Below, one piece after another: positions 32,005-40,156 of a DNA stretch of 64,000 nucleotides. Positions within the stretch are counted from its first letter, which is position 1; every line of letters begins with the position of its first letter. The notes beneath the pieces are model-generated. The model made no database searches. It worked only from the letters and a program-made list of their open reading frames with translations, and was not told where the DNA came from. This DNA comes from Armatimonas sp043757465 (lineage in GTDB: Bacteria; Armatimonadota; Armatimonadia; Armatimonadales; Armatimonadaceae). The stretch is taken from assembly GCF_043757465.1 (NCBI RefSeq), contig NZ_JAYVPL010000166.1, forward strand, positions 27,262-91,261. Reading direction: 5' to 3'. A program made the position numbers and the translations under genes.

Positions 32005-33854
32005 ACCGATTCTCTTTTGTTTTCCCTATCACTGCTGCGCTCACGGTTGGATCCCCTGTTTTTATTAGCACGCCTGCCCATGCTCAGTCCGAAGACGAAC
32101 TCAATAATCTAGCCATGGCCGCACTGAAAGCGGAGCGCTGGGAGGAGCTGGAGCGGCTCAATACAAAGCTCATTGCCATTGATTCCCAGTGGTTTCCCTA
32201 CTTTACGAACCGGGCGATTGCACGCCTCAACCGAAATCACTTCACAGAGTCCATTGCAGACAGCACCCGTGCGGAGGCTCTGGTTCTTCTGAAAAAGGGC
32301 ACGGCGCGCGAGCATGCGATACAGGTGACGCATCGCTGCCTTTGCTATATCCTGCAAGGCGATCCCATTCGTGCCGTGATTGAATCCACCATGGCCTGCA
32401 ATATTGACGACACACACGCCAATGCCTGGAAAGCACGTGCCGAGGCATTTTACGCGGTGGGCGACTACGATAAAGCGGTGTACTATCTCGGCGAGGCACA
32501 GAAGCGGGATAAGAGTATCAAGCGTACTTTTTCCCAGGCGGAGGCGAAGCAGAACGCTCGAAAACACACGAGCATTGATGTAAACGCCGATACGAGCGCG
32601 GATGAGGCACTAGGAGCGAAGGCGCTGAAGGAAAAGCGCTACGCCGATGCCATCGCGCCCTACACGCGGGTTATTGAGAAATGTCCGACGGCGGTGGGGA
32701 GCTGGCTCTATCGGGGCGATGCGCACTACGATCTCAAAAACTACGACAAAGCCATCGCGGACTGGACGACAGCCTTCTGCATTTTTCACACCACGGAAGC
32801 TAGCCCGGAGACACTTAGTGACGTTCTGGTAAACCGTGCCAACGCCTACCGGCTCTCCCGCCCCGCGCTGCTTGATGAAGCTCAACTAGACTGTGAGCTG
32901 GCGCTAAAGTTTCAACCCGGCGACAAACGCGCCCAAACGGTTCTGGCGAAGATAAAGGAAACGAGAGAGGAGAGCGATCCTGAAGCTCTCCAAAAGTTCG
33001 CCCGAGACGTGCTTATCGTCGCAGATTCGAAAACCTCGCCTGACGATTTAGCTAAGGCCATCAAGAATTTAGATAAAATCACGGCACTGGATCCGAGTGA
33101 CGCAAATGCTTGGTGGTGGCGTGCTAAAGCGGAGCTCGTGGACATTCCAGGGAAACATCCGGCGAACAAGGACGCGGCACTCACTTTCTTCGATAAGGCC
33201 GTGGCAGCCGATCCTGAGATGACGTACGCCTACTACGCTCGTGCCATGCTACGGCTCGAACTGATTCAGGATAAGCATCTTGACAAGGCAAGTGCCACTG
33301 CGCAAATTGTGCGTGATCTTGACAAGGCGATTGCACTAGCTGCCGCCGATCCCTCCGATTTCATTCGCAATGCGGATGCCTACTTTGAGCGTGGGAAGCT
33401 CAGAGTAAGCAAAGTCGAGGCAATCGCTGATTTCACGAAGGCGCTGGACGAGAACTCACGGGACTCGGAGTATCTCACCGCGCGCGCTCAAGCCTACGAG
33501 ACGCAAAAAGACTGGCGCAGTGCCCTCAAAGACTGGCGGACGCTTCTGATAGACCATCCCACTGCGGCGACTTTTGCCCACGCTGCGGATCTCTTGGTCG
33601 AGCTGAAAGACTTTGAGGGCTCGCTGGCCGACTACGGGAAAGCCATCGCACTTGAGCCTGCAAACAGTGACTATTTGATTGGACGGGCACGTGCCTTGCG
33701 GCTTGCAGGCAAGAAGCTGCTGGCCTTGGCGGACTACCAGAAAGCCAGTGCACTGAACAAAGCCGTCCCTAAGATCAAACCCGATCTCTCCAACGTTTCC
33801 GAGATAGAAAAAGCCCGCGTCAGTTCCTTGAACCAGACTCCGGGCGGAAAGTAA
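32001..33854 (+). CDS. Large exported TPR-repeat protein
   Basis: A 617-residue protein with signal peptide MNRFSFVFPITAALTVGSPVF...AHAQ and TPR-like repeats over most of its length: GDYDKAVYYLGEAQKRD, EKRYADAIAPYTRVIEKCP, KNYDKAIADWTTAFCI, KVEAIADFTKALDENS, KDFEGSLADYGKAIALEP. It has no enzymatic domain. Its signal peptide resembles that of the first gene, which suggests a duplication. It is probably a scaffold in the envelope or periplasm. It lies between the small TPR gene and a two-module protein. Confidence 0.82.
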   Translation: MNRFSFVFPITAALTVGSPVFISTPAHAQSEDELNNLAMAALKAERWEELERLNTKLIAIDSQWFPYFTNRAIARLNRNHFTESIADSTRAEALVLLKKGTAREHAIQVTHRCLCYILQGDPIRAVIESTMACNIDDTHANAWKARAEAFYAVGDYDKAVYYLGEAQKRDKSIKRTFSQAEAKQNARKHTSIDVNADTSADEALGAKALKEKRYADAIAPYTRVIEKCPTAVGSWLYRGDAHYDLKNYDKAIADWTTAFCIFHTTEASPETLSDVLVNRANAYRLSRPALLDEAQLDCELALKFQPGDKRAQTVLAKIKETREESDPEALQKFARDVLIVADSKTSPDDLAKAIKNLDKITALDPSDANAWWWRAKAELVDIPGKHPANKDAALTFFDKAVAADPEMTYAYYARAMLRLELIQDKHLDKASATAQIVRDLDKAIALAAADPSDFIRNADAYFERGKLRVSKVEAIADFTKALDENSRDSEYLTARAQAYETQKDWRSALKDWRTLLIDHPTAATFAHAADLLVELKDFEGSLADYGKAIALEPANSDYLIGRARALRLAGKKLLALADYQKASALNKAVPKIKPDLSNVSEIEKARVSSLNQTPGGK

Positions 33855-33863
33855 GGAATTAGA

Positions 33864-34790
33864 ATGATGTTTCGCCGATACCAACAAGGAATTGTTATTC
33901 AAGACACCACCTCTGGATGTGCTGTTACCTTCCCTGCCCAACCTATGGTCGTTGAGGATAACTCACGGAACTCCGTCTCGCATCTCTACAAGCTGACCCG
34001 GCCCGAGGGGAGCTACGCTGCCGCGATCATCGGACCGAAAAAGGAAAAAGGCGTCGGGCCAACAGCGCATAACACGCTCAAGGAGCTGAAAGAGCTTTTT
34101 GTGCCACTGAAATACGTAGACTCCTCTCACCCCATTGCGTTTGGTTCCTGTCCCGGCTACGAATTTGAGGGCAAGCTCCCCGAAGGTAGTCGGCAGAAGG
34201 GGCGTGTGGTACAGGCACTGGGCACGATCATCCTACTGGTTTTTCTGGGCGATAAGGCAGATTTTCCGCCGGAGTGTGACGCGTTTCTCGATTCGCTCAC
34301 TTTCCTCGTGGATGGCGCGCTTCCCACCGGGCGCAGCGATGCTACTCACATTTCCTCAGACTCCGATCTGGACAGTAAAAACGGTGGCTTCTTCACGACA
34401 CCTCGGCTCGATATAGATCGCTCGAAATCTCACAAATACGATATAGCTTTTGAGCTGAGCCGTGGGGACACGCTCTGGAATGGAGTGGTGAGGCTGCCTC
34501 CCGCGAACAAGCGCAACGAGGCTCTCGCGGACAAGCAGCTAGAGCAGGTACGCGATGAGCTGATCAAGGTAATTGGGCTGAAGAAGACTCGTGAGCGGCG
34601 CTTTCGGATGGGGCCAGCCGAAGGCATTGAGTGGGAGAGTATAGCTAAGGTGGGAGGTGTCCGTGGGCGTGTTTTTGTTCTGGGCGATGCACTCTATGCC
34701 TACGTCTACGCTTCCAAGAGCTTTGAGAAAGACAAAGCCGACGAGTTCCTCAACTCCGTTCATTTTGTCTTTGGCAAACCGCTGCCTTAA
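33864..34790 (+). CDS. Unknown protein with two related modules
   Basis: A 308-residue protein of unknown family, 9 bases after the TPR gene and so probably cotranscribed. It seems to hold two copies of a domain of about 140 residues: each runs from a strand-rich start (CAVTFPAQPMVVED; KYDIAFELSRGDTLWNG) through a helix (LKELKELFVPLK; LEQVRDELIKVIGL) to a similar end (ECDAFLDSLTFLVDG; KADEFLNSVHFVFG). No signal peptide is visible, unlike the two partners, so it may stay in the cytoplasm unless the start is wrong. The ends recall stress or photosystem-type DUF1795/PsbP-like folds, but this is weak. Confidence 0.65.
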   Translation: MMFRRYQQGIVIQDTTSGCAVTFPAQPMVVEDNSRNSVSHLYKLTRPEGSYAAAIIGPKKEKGVGPTAHNTLKELKELFVPLKYVDSSHPIAFGSCPGYEFEGKLPEGSRQKGRVVQALGTIILLVFLGDKADFPPECDAFLDSLTFLVDGALPTGRSDATHISSDSDLDSKNGGFFTTPRLDIDRSKSHKYDIAFELSRGDTLWNGVVRLPPANKRNEALADKQLEQVRDELIKVIGLKKTRERRFRMGPAEGIEWESIAKVGGVRGRVFVLGDALYAYVYASKSFEKDKADEFLNSVHFVFGKPLP

Positions 34791-34845
34791 GGGAAAGCAA
34801 GGCCGATGTTAAACGCGCTGAAATTCAAGCAGGACAAGAAATAGC

Positions 34846-34897
34846 GAGAGCCACCGGAAACACTAGGTTTCTGGTGGCTCTCTATCCGGAGTTTTTT
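34846..34897 (+). terminator. Rho-independent-type terminator after the TPR operon
   Basis: A strong stem: 34846-34861 pairs with 34867-34882 (16 positions, one mismatch) around a 5-base loop, ACTAG. A T6 run follows at 34892-34897, about 9 bases beyond the stem, so the terminator is slightly non-standard. A second small hairpin, CGTCCG (34932-34937) with CGGACG (34948-34953), lies further on in the same 245-base gap. Confidence 0.65.
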
Positions 34898-35035
34898 GCT
34901 CCCAACCCACTCGACTAAAGCAGGTTAGTTGCGTCCGACCCCGGAGGCGGACGTGAACGAATAGTTCAAGTTATTACGCCTCCTTTCGTCTGAGATACTT
35001 CTCTATCGCCAGGCATAACAAGCTTGCTAAAGATC

Positions 35036-36349
35036 CTAGCTAAGATTTAACGGCCCCTCGCCGCAGAAGTCCGGGTTGCCGAACTTGGTGATTTTATGAT
35101 CGAATCCGTGCGCGAGCGACAGGAGCAGGCGGTTGTGCGGAACACGAGTGAATTTATACGAGCGCCCCATCGTGAGGCCGGGCATGTTGCCCACACACAC
35201 AAAGGGGATATTGTCCAGAGTGTGCGAGTTGCCTTTGCCTAGCTCGTTGGTCCAGACAATCAGCGTGTTGTCGAGCAGGCTCCCCGTACCACCCGGCTCA
35301 GGCGTCTCGGCGAGGCGCTTGGCAAGGTAGGCGAGCTGCTCACAGTACCACTTATTAATCTTTGTGAGCTTCTCTTGCGCGTCTTTATTGGTGTCGGGCT
35401 CGTGGGAGAGATCGTGCTGGCCTTCTTGAATCCCGAGCCAGCGCATGCGTGCCTGCCCGACGGAGTTGGTGTACTGGAACGTGGCAACGCGGGCGAAATC
35501 TGCGGAGAAGCTACGCACCAACAAGTCAATTTGCAGCTTGCTGAGCTGCGGCATGGCGTCGTTGTCGCGACGCACACCGGGCTCTAGTGGCGGAACAGGG
35601 TGCCCCACATCCACTTTGCTGGCGGCTTGCAGTTCTTTTTCCAGATCGCGCACCAGCGCCGTATGCTCCTCTAAGATCTGCCGGTCTTGCGCGGAGACAC
35701 TCTTACGGAGCGTTTCGAGGTCGGCCTTGAGATCATCGAGCACACTCTTGAGGCTCTGCTGGTCTTTGAGGCGTCCGTAGAGTTTGGCAAACATCTGGTA
35801 GGGATCGTCAATCGGCGAGATCGGCTTGTTGGCCCCCGCGTAGCTCATGCGGGTCCAGGTGTCGGCGCGCTCGGGCACCATGACACCCATCTCTAGCGAG
35901 CCGAAGCGGGTGCGGGTAGCGGGGCTAGCCTGCAAGAAGTTCTTGATCTCTTGGTCTATCGAGATGCCACTCGACCAGCCCGCCGGAGTGTCCGAACCGC
36001 CCTGGACATTGCCGGGAAACAGCTCGACGCCCGTGAGCAGACACCCGATGCCGCGCATGTGGCTGTCGCCATCGCCGCGCACCCGATCACAGACTCCGTT
36101 TAAGATCAGCGTGTTTTTCTTAAACGGCTCCAGCGGCGTCAGGCTCTCCTTGAGAGTGAAATTCTCCCCTACTTCATCGGGCCAAAAAGTATTAGGGACA
36201 ATGCCGTCGGGCGAGAACAGCACGACAAGGCGCTGCTTGCGCTTGCCCAACGTCTGCGCGTGCGCCAGCGACGGCAGATTCGCCAGAAACGGAAGCGCGG
36301 CGGCACTGAGGCCCAGCTCGCGCAGAAAGTCGCGTCGTGTGTTTTGCAT
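35036..36349 (-). CDS. DUF1552-family exported protein
   Basis: A 437-residue protein with a twin-arginine-like signal (MQNTRRDFLRELGLSAAALPFLANL). RLVVLFSPDGIVPNTFWP, RGIGCLLTGVELFPGNVQGG, GWSSGISIDQEI and FGSLEMGVMVPERADTW are characteristic of DUF1552, a family found with DUF1592/PSD1 cytochrome-like proteins in planctomycetes and relatives. Fold and function are not established; the family resembles alkaline-phosphatase-superfamily proteins. Its usual partner is encoded at 37829-40156 on the same strand, separated here by two small membrane-protein genes and a broken gene. A TAAAAT box lies 9 bases before the ATG. Confidence 0.88.
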   Translation of the reverse strand: MQNTRRDFLRELGLSAAALPFLANLPSLAHAQTLGKRKQRLVVLFSPDGIVPNTFWPDEVGENFTLKESLTPLEPFKKNTLILNGVCDRVRGDGDSHMRGIGCLLTGVELFPGNVQGGSDTPAGWSSGISIDQEIKNFLQASPATRTRFGSLEMGVMVPERADTWTRMSYAGANKPISPIDDPYQMFAKLYGRLKDQQSLKSVLDDLKADLETLRKSVSAQDRQILEEHTALVRDLEKELQAASKVDVGHPVPPLEPGVRRDNDAMPQLSKLQIDLLVRSFSADFARVATFQYTNSVGQARMRWLGIQEGQHDLSHEPDTNKDAQEKLTKINKWYCEQLAYLAKRLAETPEPGGTGSLLDNTLIVWTNELGKGNSHTLDNIPFVCVGNMPGLTMGRSYKFTRVPHNRLLLSLAHGFDHKITKFGNPDFCGEGPLNLS

Positions 36350-36390
36350 CGTGATTTTATTTTACCCCACTCTGATAAGATAGGTTCCTG

Positions 36391-36672
36391 ATGCCTACTC
36401 TCCCACCATGCTACTCTCCCACCGAGTTTTCCCAGCGCGGCACAGCGATCTAGGAGCGTGAGATTCGCGCTCAGCTTGCCGTCCACGATGCGGGAAAATT
36501 TGTCGCGATTGACATTGAGACGGGAAACTGGGAGCTAGACACCGACGATTACACGGCGCAGACCGCGCACATCACCGACGCCGCCTTCCCGGACTACGAT
36601 AAGTCCAATGCCGCCCTACGTGCGGAGTTCGGCTTGCCAAAGACAAGAGCTTTCCGACCTGTGAGTGAGTAA
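36391..36672 (+). pseudogene. Small conserved-type gene broken by an in-frame TAG
   Basis: From ATG 36391 the frame reads MPTLPPCYSPTEFSQRGTAI, then TAG at 36451-36453, then EREIRAQLAVHDAGKFVAID and IETGNWELDTDDYTAQTAH up to a stop at 36670. The reading across the stop resembles small proteins of the type xxRGxxIYExEIRxxVxxxxxGKxVAIDxxTGxxE, often antitoxin-like, so the TAG probably replaces a Tyr codon. The N-terminal part contains two copies of TACTCTCCCACC (about 36396-36407 and 36412-36423). The 3' part overlaps the convergent membrane-protein gene by 79 bases. Confidence 0.5.
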
Positions 36673-37034
36673 AGGCGTTGCCAGAAATGATAGGCTCCCA
36701 TACCACCAACCAGATACCAAGTCATGTCCCACGGATCACCGACAAATCGGGGAGAAAGCCAAGGAAGCAGGAGCTCGAAGATAATACTCCACCCTGCTGT
36801 TGGCACGAGAACCTCAATCCATAGTGGTGGTGCATCGGTCTTACGCAGCCCTACTTTGCGTGAGAGCCAGAGCAAGATCGGCAACCAGAACGGGACACAG
36901 ATAAGATCATTGAAGTGCTCGTGAAGAAATCCTCCGTGTGTCAGTGGCCGCCCCACAAAGCGATTCAAGAAATACAGCACCAAGCATACCAAAAACAAAG
37001 GGTCGCGCAGATAGCCGAAAGGACGAGCAAACAT
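36594..37034 (-). CDS. Small integral membrane protein of unknown function
   Basis: A 146-residue protein starting at ATG 37034. Three membrane helices are likely: DPLFLVCLVLYFLNRFV (about 11-27), CVPFWLPILLWLS (about 46-58) and WIEVLVPTAGWSIIFELLLPWL (about 72-93). The sequence HEHFNDLI before helix two is a distinctive polar element. No family was recognised. The start lies 2 bases after the stop of the GspG-like gene, so the two are almost certainly cotranscribed. The longer upstream frame shadows that gene. Confidence 0.65.
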   Translation of the reverse strand: MFARPFGYLRDPLFLVCLVLYFLNRFVGRPLTHGGFLHEHFNDLICVPFWLPILLWLSRKVGLRKTDAPPLWIEVLVPTAGWSIIFELLLPWLSPRFVGDPWDMTWYLVGGMGAYHFWQRLYSLTGRKALVFGKPNSARRAALDLS

Positions 37035-37036
37035 GC

Positions 37037-37666
37037 TCAGTGCCCCGTCGGAACGTCGAGTGCGGCCATCACGACTGCCCCAAAGACGGTCAACGCAAAA
37101 ATTGCCATAAGCCCACCATAGTTCAGTACACGCCCAATTGGTTCTCTCTGTTTTGGTGATTTCTCCTCCGTGGAGAGAATCAGAGAGAGAAACCAGAACG
37201 CACCATTGAGCGCACAGATCGCAAGACATGTCCGAAGATAGTCATCCGTCCAAGAGTGCCCAAATCCCTGTAGAATCTGAGCAACCGTCGGTCTAGGCGG
37301 ATGCTTCGTCTCTGATGTGTAGTCTTCATCTACCCCTTCCCCACCAAGTTTTCCATCTCTCCCAAGCGTTGTCAGAATCGCTTTTCCTTCATGGCGTTCA
37401 TAGAGCAATGGTCGCTTCCAACTATCGAGATTTTCGTCTTTAGTCAAAGGAAGATCGGCCAAGGATGCCGGGAGTTTTCCATGATCTTTCTCATACTCCT
37501 GAATGCGTTGGTTCACCCGATACATTGCCATCCAAGTGGAGCCGTTATAAAAAGTACGCCCCGTAAGAATCTGTGGAAGACTTTGCAGAACCACAAGAGC
37601 AGTTATGAGAAAGGCCACCAGCCCCACTAAAAGAGCTACGCCAATTCGTTTTTTATCCTTAACCAT
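37037..37666 (-). CDS. Membrane protein with a GspG-like pseudopilin C-terminal motif
   Basis: A 209-residue protein. The N-terminal helix (VALLVGLVAFLITALVVL) anchors it; residues about 45-120 (MAMYRVNQRIQEYEKDHGKLPASLADLP, SWKRPLLYE, LGRDGKLGGEGVDEDYT) resemble the C-terminal domain of type II secretion major pseudopilin GspG, where a GxDGxxGGxGxxxDI loop binds calcium. Two more helices follow (about 145-165 and 185-205), which is not a pilin layout; there is no prepilin peptidase site. Function is unknown. ATG 37666 (MVKDKKRIG) was preferred; ATG 37684 is also possible. Confidence 0.65.
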   Translation of the reverse strand: MVKDKKRIGVALLVGLVAFLITALVVLQSLPQILTGRTFYNGSTWMAMYRVNQRIQEYEKDHGKLPASLADLPLTKDENLDSWKRPLLYERHEGKAILTTLGRDGKLGGEGVDEDYTSETKHPPRPTVAQILQGFGHSWTDDYLRTCLAICALNGAFWFLSLILSTEEKSPKQREPIGRVLNYGGLMAIFALTVFGAVVMAALDVPTGH

Positions 37667-37743
37667 ATCCCTTAAACGTACCATATTGCCCTCCAGTTAC
37701 GCCCCATTGTAACGGGATTAACCATCTCTGGTTCTGGTTCGTA

Positions 37744-37829
37744 AACGACCCGTCTGCCTATTACGCGATCCTGCGGATCTTTCGGATTTGGTACGTCCGC
37801 AGGATGGTGTAACCCTGGGACGGGTCGTT
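37744..37829. repeat. Nested inverted repeats after the DUF1592 gene
   Basis: Outer arms AACGACCCGTC (37744-37754) and GACGGGTCGTT (37819-37829) are perfect complements; inner arms ATCCTGCGGA (37768-37777) and TCCGCAGGAT (37796-37805) are also perfect. The outer right arm reaches the stop codon of the DUF1592 gene. The transcript could fold into a long branched hairpin and act as a terminator or 3' stabiliser; a small mobile palindrome is the alternative. Confidence 0.6.
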
Positions 37830-40156
37830 CACGACCCGGCAGAGGCCACGACGGCGATCTCGACGAGGAGTTTTTTGATATTAAACCCGCTCTCCACGAA
37901 GCGCTTCTGAAGCTCCAGCGATGTTTTCGGGCCATAGGCGCGGATGGATTGCTTGGTGGTGTACTGGAAAAGTCGCTCGACAAACGTGGCGTGGACTTCC
38001 TCGCTGCTCGCCAGAAACTCAGCCAACTCGCGTGCGCCGTTGAACTTGGCGACCGGGCCTTTGCGGGTCTGGTAGGTTCCCGTGGCGTCAATGACTTGCT
38101 CGTTCTCTTTTTGCCGCAGCCGCCCGATGGCATCGAAGCGCTCCAATGAGAAGCCCAGCGGGTTGATCATGTTATGGCAGGTGACACACGCGGCGGGCTT
38201 GGTCTGAATCGAGACGCGCTGGCGGGTGGTGAGCTTGGGCTGAAGCTCGGCGGCGGCGGGCGTGACGGCAATCGGGGGTGGAGCAAGCGTGCGCCCCAGG
38301 ACATTGCGCGCTAATAACACGCCCCGGTGGATCGGGGAGCTGGTGCCAAGATAGGCGAAGCTGGCGAGCACATAGGGCTGCGTAAAGACCCCGGCACGCT
38401 CGCGGCCATCCAGGCTCACCGGCTGGAACGACGCGTCGGACGAGAGACTCGCGCCGTAGACTTTCGCCAGCCGTCCGTTTAAGTAGACCTTGTCGCTCAG
38501 CAGTAGCTCGCGGAAGTCGGATTTCTCACCCCAGGCCGTATTCTCCAGAAACAGCTCTAGCGACGTGCGCAAGTCCGATGCGGCGGCGGCATCGAAGTCG
38601 GGGAAGCGTTTTTTGTCTTTCTCGAGATCCGGGTAAGCATCCACTTTCAGCCACGTCAGCAAGAACTCGCGCATCTTGCTCCAGGCACGCGGGTCGGTCA
38701 GCATCTTCTCCGCTTGTGTGCGAACGGCCTCGGGAGTCGCAAGATCAGCTTTAAGTAGTGCCTCATCGGGCAGCGAGTCCCAGAGCGTCAGCGCGAGTTT
38801 GGAGGCCGTGTTGTTCTCGCGGTAGAGGAAAAATGGGGATTTGAGCGTGAGCAAGACCACGCGCTTGAGAGCTGCCTCGGTGTCAGGCGCTTGGGTGAAG
38901 TGCCGCGTCACGTAGCGCTCCACTTCAGGATCCGTGAGTTTTCGACGGAAGGCACGCTCGACAAACGTGCGAGCAAAGAGCTTCTCGTCCATTCCCCACT
39001 TGCGACTCGCCACAAACTGCGCTGTCTCCAGCGCGGCGTTGGTGACGGCTTCATCCCAGGCTTTCGAGACCATGCTACTGCGCTCGTAGCCCATGCTCCG
39101 ATCCTCAGGGGGGAAGAACGTGTTGACCAGAAACGTCTCGGGGACACTGATGGGAACCAGACAGCGGCTCGGGATCGGCTCGTCGGTGAGGTGCGGGCGC
39201 TTCCAGGCCAGTGTCACAAAGGCAGGTGGAGCGGGCTTGCCCTCTTTTTTCTTGGTATCATCCACCCCCACCGTAGATTTCGAGAACTCTAGCCGAATCG
39301 GGTAGGTCCGACCTCCCAGCAAATAAATCGGGGCACGAAACTCCGTGTCTTTGCCGGACTTGATCCAGGCATCAATCAGGGATTTTTTACTATCGTTCAC
39401 CCAAAGCTGCACGGCGTGATCGCTCCTGACCACCAGCTCGTACTCACCCGTGTCGGGGGCCACGAGGCTGCCTTCCCAGCGAATGGAAAACTGATGCGGC
39501 TCGAACTGATCGGCAGTCGGCCCCGCCGTCCCGAAGTCAAATACAACCTGTGCATCGGTGCGCTGCAAGACCCGCTCGTTGTTGTTAAAGCGCTTGGCCT
39601 TAAAGTACTCCGCCTTCAGCCCACGCTCTACTCCAAGATTCGCACTACCGCGAAAGCTCCCCACCAGATCGGCGACCGCGCTCTTGAACTGCCGTGCCGT
39701 TAACCGCGAGAGGCTCACACGGGCGGGCCGGTTGCGCTCCTGAGCAAGAGGCGAGTAGAAGGCATCTTGCATAAACGCCGCCACCAGGCTGGCATCGGCA
39801 GCGGCGATATGCTTCGGCCCCGGCGGCATGGTTTTATTCAGAAAGCTCGCCAGCTCCCGGGTCGTCTGACTCCCGATCAGCGCCTTGCTATAGCCCACCC
39901 CGCCCTCGCCTTTTGCCCCATGGCACGGCGCACACTGCGCCGCAAAAAGCTGTGGACCGGTTAGTCTTACAGATTTAGCCAAAGCGGGCTTGGCTTTTTG
40001 TTTGGTCTGGGCAACCCCAAGCCCGGTGAGGGCAAGAGTAAGGCTGGTTCCAAGAAAGAAAGCCCGCCCCCTACCCCCCGCCCGGCGGGGGGAATGCAAA
40101 GAATCGGACTCCTTATTGTCCCCCCGCTTGCGGGGGTTAGGGGGCAGGCTGGTCAC
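37829..40156 (-). CDS. DUF1592/DUF1588/DUF1585 cytochrome-c-like exported protein
   Basis: A 775-residue protein of the planctomycete PSD1 type. Order: N-terminal region with the hydrophobic stretch FFLGTSLTLALTGLGVAQ, a haem c site CAPCH (about residue 75) with axial Met possible in KTMPPGPKH, a PA14-like beta domain (GLKAEYFKAKRFNNN... SIRWEGSLVAPDTGEYELV), then DUF1592 (TFVERAFRRKLTDPEV), DUF1588 (RAGVFTQPYVLASFAYLGTSSPIHRGV) and DUF1585 with CVTCHNMINPLGFSLERFD, a second CxxCH. Redox partners are unknown. GTG start with a 4-base overlap with the glycosidase stop. The first 35 or so codons are read from a REPIN-like repeat (40067-40144). Confidence 0.87.
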   Translation of the reverse strand: MTSLPPNPRKRGDNKESDSLHSPRRAGGRGRAFFLGTSLTLALTGLGVAQTKQKAKPALAKSVRLTGPQLFAAQCAPCHGAKGEGGVGYSKALIGSQTTRELASFLNKTMPPGPKHIAAADASLVAAFMQDAFYSPLAQERNRPARVSLSRLTARQFKSAVADLVGSFRGSANLGVERGLKAEYFKAKRFNNNERVLQRTDAQVVFDFGTAGPTADQFEPHQFSIRWEGSLVAPDTGEYELVVRSDHAVQLWVNDSKKSLIDAWIKSGKDTEFRAPIYLLGGRTYPIRLEFSKSTVGVDDTKKKEGKPAPPAFVTLAWKRPHLTDEPIPSRCLVPISVPETFLVNTFFPPEDRSMGYERSSMVSKAWDEAVTNAALETAQFVASRKWGMDEKLFARTFVERAFRRKLTDPEVERYVTRHFTQAPDTEAALKRVVLLTLKSPFFLYRENNTASKLALTLWDSLPDEALLKADLATPEAVRTQAEKMLTDPRAWSKMREFLLTWLKVDAYPDLEKDKKRFPDFDAAAASDLRTSLELFLENTAWGEKSDFRELLLSDKVYLNGRLAKVYGASLSSDASFQPVSLDGRERAGVFTQPYVLASFAYLGTSSPIHRGVLLARNVLGRTLAPPPIAVTPAAAELQPKLTTRQRVSIQTKPAACVTCHNMINPLGFSLERFDAIGRLRQKENEQVIDATGTYQTRKGPVAKFNGARELAEFLASSEEVHATFVERLFQYTTKQSIRAYGPKTSLELQKRFVESGFNIKKLLVEIAVVASAGS
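40067..40144. repeat. REPIN-like pair of GC-rich palindromes inside the DUF1592 signal region
   Basis: Two units face each other: 40067-40092 (CCCCCTA tail, then a C-run/G-run palindrome) and 40120-40144 (palindrome CCCCCGCTTGCGGGGG, then TTAGGGGG), separated by about 27 bases. The element lies within the first codons of the DUF1592 gene and is read in frame. Confidence 0.85.
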
